From positions 8,024,751-8,088,750 of the forward strand of contig OZ037773.1 in the NCBI GenBank assembly GCA_964035545.1: a stretch of DNA of 64,000 nucleotides, read 5' to 3'. Both the position numbers and the translations under genes were made by a program. The notes under the pieces are model-generated. The model ran no database searches, was not told the DNA's origin, and saw only the letters and a program-made list of their open reading frames with translations. Source of the stretch: Bugula neritina (Eukaryota; Bryozoa; Gymnolaemata; Cheilostomatida; Bugulidae). Positions 1 through 12,200 of this stretch are shown in pieces (within the stretch, counting starts at the first letter, position 1; the number at the start of each line of letters is the position of its first letter).

Positions 1-201
1 TAAATTGTAATTCAAAGGCAAGAAACTGGCTTACCAAGCATCGAAAGAGCAAAACAAAGGTTATTACATAACAGCACATCGTTTTCATTCACGGCTATTG
101 ACAGAAGAAATATTTTGCCAGCATAGTGAACACCAGAGGCTCAGACTAAGAGGTTGTGCTTTGAGATTCAGTGAATTTGTGCTTCCAAACAACTTCACAA
201 C

Positions 202-1424
202 ATGGAAAACATTGAATCATTTCATCAAATGGGTAAAGATTGCAGCTACCTCTCAGAGATAGAAGATGATCACTTTCTTTCAGAGTTAGGAACTGAAGTT
301 GTCATTGCAGCAAAAGGTAAGCTCAATCATTTGCTTAACGTTGTCATTTTATATCACAATGACGGTATGACTATTGCTGTAGACAGATAATTGAATTAAT
401 TGTGCAACTATAACTTTTAAGAGACCACATTGACTGATATTTCCCAAACTACTCTATTCCTATATCAATTTGATACGAGTTTTCCTGTAACAATCTATTT
501 TCAAAAAATTTAGCGTTTTATTTCCACTTCACCTTCTAGCAATTTGTGCTAAATTCATTAATTTGAATTCCCCCCCCCCATTGTAGAAGTATTGTTAATA
601 ATGCAGTTTAGCAGCCTACAAGTAGTTATTAGCCTTAAGCAGCTGCCAAGCTAGCTTCTTGTTTTATAGCTAAGTACCAAAATGCCAATATTAGTGGTGA
701 GTTGGCAAAGTTGGCAAAATCTTTTATTAACTTCCGTGCTACCAGTTTATTCTTTTATTTGTCTTTGCACAGCACAATTAAATATAAAAACATGTTTAAG
801 TAGCAATATCTGTCTTGGTAGTACTTTATTTGTTTTTCAATTTATAGACATACTGAAACTTATCAATATCTGTTATCTCGATATGAGGGGTCCATATAAA
901 ATGCTGAATCTAGCTTAAATTGTGGTTCACTGACATTTTGAGATAATTTTAATGCAGAGAAGCTTCTATTAACTAAACTAATTATGCCCAACAGCTCTTG
1001 CATTTGTAATTAAGAAAGAAGTAAAATAAAATGATGGCCAAAATTGTTACTAAATTTTGATAAGCTCAAACCAACCCAAACACTACGCAACATAATGATC
1101 ATAAGTTTGCCAAAGCCTGTGTGGTTATTCAGAGTCAAACGATTGGTACGATGGTGCTGAAAATATGCTGAAAGATTCATAGCTAACATCATTGATACTA
1201 TTAGTTTTGGCCTTAGACTTCAGCTTCTTCAAAGTTGAACTTAATTTATTTACGCTGCTTGTGATTGTATATCTTAACTAAATGTTTACTGTTCATACTA
1301 ATACAGTTTAAATATTACCCAACTTTTATCTTTTGTTGTAGATCCCATAACATTTTTTGAGAACATGCACTCAAAGATGCTGCATAGGAGCACAAAAAAG
1401 AATTTGACCGCTACAAAACTTTGA
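202..1424 (+). CDS. Tentative two-exon small protein, unrecognised
   Basis: A possible gene with exon 1 at 202-316 and exon 2 at 1342-1424. The ATG at 202 has a good context (cacaacATGG). Exon 1 ends in phase 1 at a GTAAGC donor, and the acceptor TTGTTGTAG before 1342 continues the frame to a TGA at 1422-1424. The predicted product is 65 aa, rather acidic in the first half and lysine-rich at the end, with no signal peptide or domain that I recognise. Exon 2 contains no GT, so it cannot splice onward before its stop. It runs directly into SINE-derived sequence, which weakens the case. Exon 1 does not join in frame to the ABCG gene downstream (phase 1 against phase 2). It could instead be the 5' end of an unrelated transcript or chance open sequence. 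Confidence 0.25.
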
Positions 1425-1439
1425 ATCATGCTGAGACCT

Positions 1440-1745
1440 TCAGCCTGCAAGCAGGCGCACTCACCACTACATTACAAGCGTCACTGGGTGCTCTCGACAC
1501 TACACCTTACCCACTTATCAAGAACTCAGCTGCCTTTTTTAATATACTACTCCTTCAAGTTTCCCTGACCACTCAACTCCTCTCGGAGTACTACCACACT
1601 TCACTAACCGCTGGAATTAGTTATAAAACTTCCCCCTCCCCCTCTCGTACTTGGGTTACTATCACAGACCTCGGACTTGCACACAGGTGCGCTAACCATT
1701 ACACACCACAACTGCTTGGTTATCGCTACACTACAGAGCAAGAAT
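1440..1745 (-). repeat. tRNA-derived SINE fragments, two tRNA-like heads
   Basis: Two tRNA-like segments lie in minus orientation. One is around 1450-1505 and the other around 1660-1735, where the plus strand reads GTGCGCTAACCATTACAC, an A-box on the minus strand. The stretch CTCTCGGAGTACTAC near 1578 and ATAAAACTT near 1623 also occur in the copy at 44700-44935, so this is one SINE family with a shared body. The 120-residue open frame across this stretch (1421-1783) is a by-product of the repeat and not a gene. Confidence 0.6.
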
Positions 1746-2019
1746 GTAATGGCACACACTATGGTCTTAGCAGGTTCTGCTAATATTGAGAAAAGTTAAC
1801 TGAATTTACAGTCGTAGAAAAATTCTGCAAATGTATATTTCCATGTTTTTTTTCTTATCTTAATCTTTAAAAGTTATTTTTTGTTGCATTTCTTATATTC
1901 AACTATCATATGCAATAAAATCCACATTAATATACTCTCATACTGGTTAGAAGTTATGACAAGTTAGTTCAGAGTGATCAGTAATAATTTTTGCAGAAGC
2001 TTATTTCCAACAAAAATTA

Positions 2020-2340
2020 GAGCAGCATGGAACATTTATAAGTTCAGCTTTGAATATAACTTAGTTCAGCATTGAGCATATCTAAGATCATCATTGAACA
2101 GAATTAAGATCATCATTAAACATATATAATATCACTATTGAGCATAAATAAGATCACCATTGAATATATATATAAGCTCACCATTGAACAGATATAATAT
2201 CACGATTAAACATAAATAAGATCACTATTAAACATATATAATATCACTATTGAGCATAAATAAGTTCACCATTGAAAATATATAAGCTCACCATTGAACA
2301 TAAATAAGATCACCATTGAACATAACTTGGCTCATTGTGA
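2020..2340. repeat. Minisatellite, about 22-bp unit
   Basis: Imperfect tandem units of the form CATAAATAAGATCACCATTG, with variants ending ATTGAG or ATTAAA, repeat about 13-14 times. The units alternate between AAGATCACC, AATATCACT and AAGCTCACC forms. Confidence 0.85.
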
Positions 2341-2699
2341 TAAATACAAAGAATCAACTTCACAACTCTTTATATCAACATTGATCTAACATACTATTCA
2401 CTGTGAACAGTACCTGACACTAATTTCTATTCACTGCTGGTCAATTTAGGAGCCAAAAAACGAGCTGTTTTAGTTGTCAGCTAATGTTCACTCTAACACT
2501 AATATTTCTCTCTGTGTATACACAGCATAATTTCCCAAAAGTGGGCCACGCTAATTTTGTTATACATGTTCTGTTATGCTACATACCTAATATAAGATCA
2601 GGTAACAAAAATGTGTCAGAATATCTGAAGCTTGAAGCTTTAAGTTTGTATTTTACAACCATTAACTGAAACTATGCTCAATTTAGGTCATCTTTTAAA

Positions 2700-3500
2700 G
2701 TCAAACATTTTTTTCTCATTGCAAACTCTCCTATAGCAGCTGTCACCTTTCTTTATATTTTAGTTCTTATACATGTGTTAAACCATCCCTCAGTTGTGTG
2801 TTCAATTGTTATGATTTTTGTGCTAATTCTACCTTATAACTTTACTGTTACTTAATAATTTATTTCTGGAGTAATGTAATGAAAAAGAGCTTTATTTACA
2901 AATTACATCCAAATATACTAAGAAACCACCAGTGTTACAATTTAAAAAGTTTACAGTTTGAAAGAGTTCACAGTTTGGAAGAGCTCCGCCCAACACTGTA
3001 TGAGATGAGAAGACAATTTTAAGTTTATCCTGACTTGTTTACAGGCACACAATTATTTGGTAATATCTTTAGTACCTAGCTTTGAAGGTTGAGAGTTCAA
3101 GTTTTTATTTTCTAAATATAAATTTTAATGATAAACTGATGCCATTCCCTACTTAAATGATTTTGCAATGCCAAACCTATTTTTTAATTTTAAACTCTCT
3201 AAATAGCTTTCACCTTTTTTCATATTAAAGTTCTGATGTTATAAGCCTTTCCCATTGTGTGTTAAAGTTATAGCCTAATTTTTGTGCCGATTCTTTCATA
3301 ACCTTACAGATTTTTAATGACTTCTTTTTGGGGTAATAAACTGAAAAATAATTTTACTCAACAATCGCATCCAAATGCATTAGGAAGCCGCCAGTTTTAC
3401 AATTTAAAATGTTCACAGTTCAAAAGAATTCTGCCCAACACTGTATGAGATGAGAAAACAATTGCAAATTTATTTTGACTTGTTTACAGGCTAACATATA
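2700..3500. repeat. Direct repeat pair, about 330 bp each
   Basis: Segments near 2700-3065 and 3170-3500 are diverged copies of one another. Shared landmarks in the same order include TGTGTGTTnAA-like sequence, GCATCCAAAT or ACATCCAAAT, the stretch CCCAACACTGTATGAGATGA (2990 and 3433) and TGACTTGTTTACAGGC (3032 and 3477). Neither copy has coding character. It could be a local tandem duplication or two insertions of an unknown repeat. Confidence 0.75.
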
Positions 3501-4298
3501 CTTTTGTAATTACTTTGGTATGCTATATAGTCAAAACAGAGATAAAATATTATGATTTCACTTTTTTAATCGCCATTTGTCACGACAAGTATAGTAATCT
3601 ATGTTGAAAATAAAAACAAATTTTAGCAGTTGGCTAAGAGCATAAATTATACGCTCAATTGAAAAGGAAACACTTGCTTATTATACCACTTTATACGCAT
3701 GCATTCCTTGCCTAGCAACGGGTATCAATGTTTTTTTCTAACCATTGAGTAATACTCCGTGGCGAAACTAAAAAGTAACATTAATTATTCATTAGCCAGC
3801 TTTGACAGACTATAAATCACATCTGGCTATTGACCTTTACTTGCATAATAGTGACGTGTCATGATTATAGCTACATATGAATATTGGTGCATGGGCACTT
3901 TACTTTTGACCAGGCCTTTTTATTGGTTAAAAGAACATCTAAAGATAATATTTCTTTTTATATTACTGCCAATATATTGGTACCAGTATTTTTGTTGCTT
4001 GAAGGTGGATTGCGTTAGTTTGCTTTTTCTATGCAAGAATAGAACTCATTTACCAAAAACACTAAACTCCAAAGTACTGGTAACTGGTAGTCTAAACTTA
4101 GTGTAACATTTTACCAGAATTTCTACCAAAACTACTATCAGAGCTTTTATTTTCTATTTGCAAAATATATAAAGATGTTAGGCTCTACTGTAAAAGTGTG
4201 TTTGACTTCCAATTTTCCTCATATACAACATTAACTCACTTCAGCTCTTGGTTAAATAGTGATAATCAATAGATTAGAAATGACAGTAAATGATTGCA

Positions 4299-4307
4299 TA
4301 TAAAAGG
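4299..4307 (+). promoter_or_regulatory. Candidate TATA box of ABCG gene A
   Basis: TATAAAAGG lies 131 bp upstream of the ATG at 4430, which leaves room for an unspliced 5' UTR of about 100 nt. It is a good TATA match by sequence only. The same region retains similarity to paralogue B only from about 4388 on, so the promoters of the two genes are not conserved. Confidence 0.45.
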
Positions 4308-4429
4308 ATAGCAGAAGTTACTTTTATGTTTTGCTTCTGTAGTTGTCTCAAATGCCAATTGTGACATCTTAGCCATATATGAACTCTTTCTAATTACTCT
4401 ATACTTGTAGAGGAGACGTACACATAGAG

Positions 4430-6181
4430 ATGGATACAGTTGTTCAGTACCCAGGCTATGAGTTGAAGTTCACAGACCTGTGTGTTAAGATAGACAAGAG
4501 TGAGATATTAAAAGATGTGTATGGTGTGGCTAACCCTGGGGAGATGGTAGCTATTATGGGTCCTTCTGGTAACCTTCTACTTCAAGTTTATATTTAGTTG
4601 TGGCTATAGTACCCCAGTGACCTGGGTTGATCTGCAACCTTCATATAGTGAAGCATTTGGGTGTAGTTATACTTTTGTGACATCCAAATTAGCCTAGAAT
4701 ATGTGTACTTTAAGTTGTTGCTGTTAGACCTGTCCTGATCTAAGTATTCTAACTTTTTACCAAGCTTATTCAGCTATTGTTAGTACTGCTACGCCTCAGG
4801 TAGCTTGGGGTATCTAGTTGTAGTATTTGTTATACATACACCTGATGTAGCCTGAACTGGTTAAATCTAACTCGGAATCTGCAGTTATATATATGACATT
4901 TGAAGTGAAGAGCCAAGTTGACCTTCATGTATGCTGCTTTAGCATTGATTGTACTCCGGTTCAGCCATTTTATTTTATAGTTGACAAATTTGCAAAATGT
5001 TTTTAATAAACTGTAAAGTGTACAAATCTTATTTAAAGCATGCTAAAAAAACTCACCTAATATAATAACCACGGCTACAAAATGATCATGAATATGTAAT
5101 GACTCCAGTTTTGAGAAATTCTGAGTTATGAGTCCTGAAAAATCTGCAGAAAATTCGTTGATTCTACTAAATACAATAGTTCCTAAGTCTATAGAACAAA
5201 CAGTGAAGTTTTTGCATAAGATAGTGGAATGTCCTAACTTATTAAAGATATTTTTTATAACTTGTAGTCTTTTGCCTTCTCAGGCCTTTAGAACCATAGA
5301 TCAGAAACAGATATATTGCTTTATAGTCCTTAGACAAAGTTGTTTACTGTGTACTGAAATCTAATCAAAACTCAAACCCCAGTACTACAATTTTTTATTT
5401 TTAAGTTTTTCTACAAATCGATCGGATAATTTTTTTGTATTTAAGTCTGTAAAATATTTGCCCCCACCGCGATTCAAACCACAGACCTAAGGCTTGCGAG
5501 CAGGCACGCTAAACCATTAAACCACAGGGGCTGCTGGGTTTAGGCGACACTAAAAAGTCTTTATTTTTTGCAACTTTTAATTATAGCCGTTTCATAAATG
5601 TTCATCCAATGCTATTTATTGGTATAATTTCTTTTTCAGGTGCTGGGAAGACAACTCTACTCAACTGTTTAGCTGGAAGACAAGCAATGGAGTCTGGATC
5701 TTTGATTATGAACTCTAGACCTATAAACAAACAACTGATGAGAAAGATTTCCTATGTACTTCAACATGATATATTTCTTGAAAATCTGACTTGTTGGGAG
5801 ACACTCTGGGTATGTACTAAATGTAAAACTAATAAAAAGAATAACTAGAAACAAAGTCACTTGTAAGTAAAAGAGTCTGATATTTTTCTGCAGTACACGG
5901 CTCTGCTGCGTCTCCCTGGGTCTATGTCGACATCAGAGAAGAAGGAAAGAGTTATGAATATAGTTGATACTTTAGACATGAGAAAATGTCTGCATACAAG
6001 TAAGATGGTACTGCCAATAAATTATATGCAGATATTTTGACAGTTCCAAGTTATAAAACATTAGTTTTGCAACACACTCAAGCACTTTTGAACATAGATG
6101 ACTAAGCATTACATAGATCATCCTTTTTCATGGTTCGGTAAAATGCAGGTTGTCACTACATAATTGCTCTCACTTAATATT

Positions 6182-6277
<96 letters not shown>

Positions 6278-9200
6278 GTGTGGGCCTTGTGTGTTTGCAT
6301 GTGTGTATCAACTATAAAATCCATTAGGTTGTGACATTTTTTCCTCTCATAATTATGCAATAAGCATAGCAGACTATGAACAAATGATTTCAGGGTTTAA
6401 ACGAAATATAAATAATGAACTACTAACAACAAATATTCATTTCTATAACAATTCAGACATGGTATAAATTATATGCGATTCATCCTTTGAATAGAGATCG
6501 GTGGACAACTTTTTAGAGGTATTTCTGGAGGTGAGAAAAAGAGAACAGCAATAGCCTGTGAACTACTAACTAACCCTGCTCTCATGTTACTAGATGTAAG
6601 TATACCTACCCTTACTATATATATCCTGTGAAACCTGCTCTCATGTTACTAGATGTAAGTATACCCACCCTTACTATATATAGCTTTTCAACACATAAAT
6701 AATTTTACACTTATGTTTTGAAATAGCTTCCTAACATGGTGCTTTAAATTTGATTTATATTTTCAAGTTTGAGCTGGTATGAATTGCAAACTTGTATACT
6801 ATATTTTGTAGGAGCCAACCTCAGGTTTAGACTCCTCAACTGCATTTAGTCTGTGCACCATGCTTAGAAAGTTTGCTAAGGACTCGGGCAAGACAGTGGT
6901 AGCATCTATACATCAACCTTCAAGTCAAATATTCAACATGTTTGACAAGCTATTACTACTCTGTGATGGTAAAGTGGCGTATTTTGGTGAAGTTAAAAGT
7001 TGCGCTCAACATTTCGCTTCTTTAGAGTTACCCTGCCCTGCTCACTTCAGTTTGGCAGATCACATACGTAAGTTCCAAAGTAAATAACCTGTCAACTTTA
7101 AACTTCAAATAGGTAACATCTTAGTATTGCTTAGGTATCATTTAATGTTTTGCCTTTTTGCCGGAGAGCTATGACTTAACTTAATTGACTTACTTTACTG
7201 ACTTACTTAATCGACTTAACTTAATTAACATAACTTGACTGACTTAACTGACTAATTGTTAATCATTTTAGGCCCTGCGCTTTCACTAGCCTCTGCTATG
7301 GCGCACCATTGGGCCTCATCATTACCTCCTTTGGGTGATCCCTTGTATTCTTTTTACTTTATGTATATATGCATATATATTGATGAAAATAAACAAACAA
7401 ACAAACAAACGAACAAACATAAGTATATCGTCATTTAGGTATTACTTAGACAAGTATATTTGCATAGATACTTAAACTAATCGATAATTGCTGTTAGATA
7501 GATCATGAAAATAGAATCAACTTTTTATTTTTAAACTAGTATTAATCTAAGGTAAAAGACATTCTTTGCTTATCAATAAGATCCTATAATTTATATTTTT
7601 GTTGAAGTGACTGTTTAATAAAGTAATGCAGGTATTAGCTCTAGTATTTAATATTAACATTCTATTGAAGTAATAGAAATGATAGTTCTAGTATTTTATG
7701 TTCACAATTAATAACTTTGTAGTGTCTCAAGTTAGTGGCTCACTCGAAACACAAGAGAAGCTGATAGACGGAGCTAGATATCACGGGTAAGGCACCTACT
7801 AGTACTACCAGCATATGTAGCATTTAATGCCATCTATATGACCAGTTTTGTTAAAACACCTCCATAAATCTAATCAATTTTCTCTGTAACCTTCAACCAC
7901 CTGCAACCACTTGTTACCATTTACAGCCTGCTATCGTTTGTAGCCCGAAAATTACTTAGCAAGCTCCTGTGCATATTATGATATAGGAGTCTTTAGTTTG
8001 AAGTTTTCATTGGCAATACAGATTTAGCTGCAGCTCTGTAGTTATTATATGTTTATTAATATTTTATAATAACAAATGATCGGTATTTTGAAGAAATAAG
8101 AATCTATGCTCTTCTACACTGTATTCTATACTCTTCTACACTGTATTCTATACTCTTCTACACTGTATTCTATACTCTTCTACACTGTATTCTATACTCT
8201 TCTACACTGTGTTCTATATACTCTTCTACACTGTATTCTATAGTTTTCTACACTGTGTTCTATACTCTTCTACACTGTATTTTATACTCTTCTACACTGT
8301 GTTCTATACTCTTCTATACTGTGTTCTATACTCTTCTACACTGTGTTCTATAATCTTCTACACCGTGTTCTATACTCTTCTAAACTGTGTTCTATATTTT
8401 ATATACTTTATTTTATCTTTTTCTATACTGTATTTTATACTTTTTTATACTATATTTTATATTGATTCCAAACATTTATGCAAAACTGTGCAATGATTAA
8501 ACCATAATATTGCATTTGTTACCACTGGATTCTATGTTCTACTTTTATAATTTAATTGCTCTTGAGATATTAATTTGAAGGTATCACAAAAATGCTCTAC
8601 AAGCTGAGACGAGTGTGATATTCCCCAAAGCAGAAGCTGAAAACTTAGGTTATGCTGAGAATGGAGCTACTAACTTTTCCATCATGGATACCAACAGCAG
8701 TACAGAAAATGAGTATAAATTTGGGGAGACAACTTCTCAATGCAATGGTGAAGCAATATGTATATCTTGGCTCATTGCACTGCATGCTTCATTAGACACA
8801 TGCTAACAGCCAATGAGCTGCAACCACTAGTATATAATTTCTATAAATCTATTTGATAATTTTCAGATAAAAAGTTCCCTCATCAAGATGGCACATTGTC
8901 TAGTTAAATTACATAAGAAAGAAATTCTTTATAATTTCAATATTCCTAATAATCTACATCCTTATTAAACAACTACACTTTTTTCATTTTTATGCTATTG
9001 CTTTATAGCTTGATTGCTATGCCAAAACTATTAAACTTTTGTAGCATAAGTTCTTCTTTAGCTGGCTCATGAGGTTGAAGAGAGGGGCAGGCCATGTTTC
9101 AAGTCAAATCTACAATCACTCCTGCTTTCTAAAGAAACCTGTTTCTACATATCATCTAATGCAAGTTTTTATTTTTAGGGATTACATCTGAGCGGACACA

Positions 9201-12200
9201 AATTGATATTGACATAGAATACACTAAATATCAGAGAGAGTACAACTCCATTTGGCCTACTTCATTTGTTTTCCAATTTTATGTTCTATTCTTGAGGCAA
9301 GTAATACATTGCAGTTTTAAATTCACCGAGTTACGACACATTCTAGCGAGAGCATGGCTTTTGTTAATTTGCGACTGATTTTTTGTCATTCTGATTGTCT
9401 AAACTTGCATGCAGTAAATGATCTTTGAAAGGCTTTCAAAGTTAATTAGAACAATTTCTTCTTGCTACTTTATTGCCATGCATTTTGGCATAGCCAGACT
9501 TGCATTAGCAGCACTATTTCTCTGTGAGGTATAGGTGCAGTAATGGAGAAATTTAAAAGAGCCTGCGTTGTAAATTAGAAATATACCAGAAATTGTGTTT
9601 TGCAAAAATTTCAACTATATGCATGACACACCCAAATCAAAATTCAATAGAGAAATTTAGGATTTTAAGCTAGTAAGACTTCTCCACTCCTGCACTTGAA
9701 TGTTTTTTGTGAGGTGTCTCAGCGTAATCTGGAGTCTAAAAATAGCATGTTGGCTAGTACTACTACCTAGTTATTGTGACCTACACCTATTTTGGCTGAC
9801 AAATGAAAAACCTAGCTAGTTGTTACTGTGCAAATTTCAGATCCATAAAGTATTCTTTTCCTCGGTTCATTACAAAGTCATTTCTGGGGCAGATGACATT
9901 TCTATCTGTTTTTATTGGAGCGTTATGGTTTCAAGTAGATGCAGCTGAAAGAGAAATTACCAACAGGCAAGGATTGGTAAGTTTGCTTCTAGAGACATAC
10001 CTACTGCATGTATATGGATTTCTCTATGTGATATACATTGGTGCCAGCCAAACATTTAGTCATCGAATTATCAGCAGCCTAATTGTAAGGCAGTTTATTG
10101 ATATAATGTGTAATGAATCATTCACGTGCAGAGTAAACACTAAAGTTATATTATATTTTTATTTTGGTATATTCTATACATAGTTATATTAGTACATCAA
10201 CCCTAAACATGATCTTTTTTACAACTAATTTAAACCTGAAAATTAAATCTCTGTTTTGGTTCAATGTCTTAATTGGAGTTAAGCTTGTAATTTTATACTA
10301 ATTTAAGTGCTTTAAAATGTTATATAAAATATATTTTTATAGTTTGACTTCTTAACATGTATACATACTTTCTGTTTTAGATGTTTTTATTCATTGTCCT
10401 ATCATCATTGCCTGTTTTTATGGATGCCGTTGTATCAGGTAAGTAAAGCTATAATAAAACTGCTCTTATCATATCTACAAACATAGTTTGCACCATTAGC
10501 TGTTTGTGCCAAAAATCACATAAATTTACTTTTAATAACTTAAGCAATAAAATAATTTATTCAATGGACCTATATGATTACTTGTGAAATTTTTTAGCAA
10601 ACATGTTGGTTTTATCTTTGATCTTCAATTCTTGAAACTTATTTTTCTATTGACTCACAGCGGTGGGTGACAAGTTTGTTGTGAACAAGGAGAGACTTTC
10701 TGGTTACTACAGGCTGTCATCCTATTGGCTTGCCAAGAGCAGCTGTGACATCCTCTATCATTGGCTAATTACTGTAATGTACTTTACAATTGGTTTCCTT
10801 CTTTCTGGAATCAGCAAACAGTTCACAGTTTATTTACAGATGCTAGCTGTGCTTTACCTCAACTGTGTGGTACATTATGTAAGTGTATATGTATATTATG
10901 TAAGTGTATATACATTATGTAGGTGTATATACATTATGTAAGTGTATATATACATTATGTAGGTGTATATATATATTATGTAAGTGTATATACATTATGT
11001 AAGTGTATATACATTATGTAGGTGTATATATACATTATGTAAGTGTATATACATTATGTAAGTGTATATACAATATGTAAGTGTATATACATTATGTAAG
11101 TGTATATACATTATGTAAGTGTATATACATTATGTAAGTGTATATACATTATGTAGGTGTATATATACATTATGTAAGTGTATATATACATTATGTAAGT
11201 GTATATACATTATGTAGGTGTATATATACATTATGTAGGTGTATATACATTATGTAGGTGTATATATATATTATGTAAGTGTATATATACATTATGTAAG
11301 TGTACATACATTATGTAAGTGTATATACATTATGTAAGTGTATATATACATTATGTAGGTGTATATATACATTATGTAGGTGTATATACATTATGTAAGT
11401 GTATATATACATTATGTAGGTGTATATATACATTATGTAGGTGTATATACATTATGTAGGTGTATATATACATTATGTAAGTGTATATACATGTAATAGC
11501 CTCCTCACTATGTAACAGCTCTACTGTATTTTATGTGTTGGATGCATATACTCATAAAAGCATTAAAATCTTACAAATTTATGCAAATAAGTAAAAAAAA
11601 CTTTAAATCTGTATAAAAAAATTGTGTTTTATCAATATATAGACACACGCACGCACGCACATATAAATCTTATGTGCTAATATTTTAGAATATATTTTGT
11701 AGACTTTGGGAGAGTTTTTCATAACTTGCTTTGCCAGTTATTCAGATGCCTTATCAAATGGCCTGACTCTTCTCATGGTATATATGATAGGAGGTGGTTT
11801 CTACGTGACAAATATTCCCTTTTGGATGAGCTGGCTGCAGTATATTTCGACCATGCTAAACTGTTTTTACATCCTCCTTTCTCTGGACTATAATAATACT
11901 GAGTTTAGGTATATACAGTTGTACTCACTTACTTTGAATTATAGCTAAGTGTTTGTCTAATTTATAGCCATAATATTTTAGTCTGTACCTGAATATTGAA
12001 CTGTGACAAAGCCTTCCGTTTCCTTTTTTCTATGAAACTCATGAATTTCTAAAAATAGACAGCACTAGTCACAGTTAGAATGAATAATACTGGGGTACAT
12101 ATATTTATCAGTTGGACACAAAAGACTTTATTTACATAGCAACCAAATACACATATTTCTAAGATCTCAAAGTTGTTTTCCACGAATTGCATTTCTACCT

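Larger units (their letters stand above)
1746..4298. other. Non-coding stretch upstream of ABCG gene A
   Basis: No convincing exon is seen here. The stretch holds a possible AATAAA near 1914, the 22-bp minisatellite at 2020-2340 and the long direct repeat of 2700-3500. The remainder is AT-rich unique sequence. Short open frames (for example 3861-4106) lack splice context and coding character. Confidence 0.6.

Noticed and set aside
202-316. First exon of ABCG gene A
   Set aside because: It ends in phase 1, whereas the acceptor-like site before 4411 needs phase 2 to stay open; the join gives an immediate stop.
1421-1783. 120-codon open frame rich in Thr and Leu
   Set aside because: It runs through two tRNA-like SINE heads on the opposite strand and has no splice or start support.
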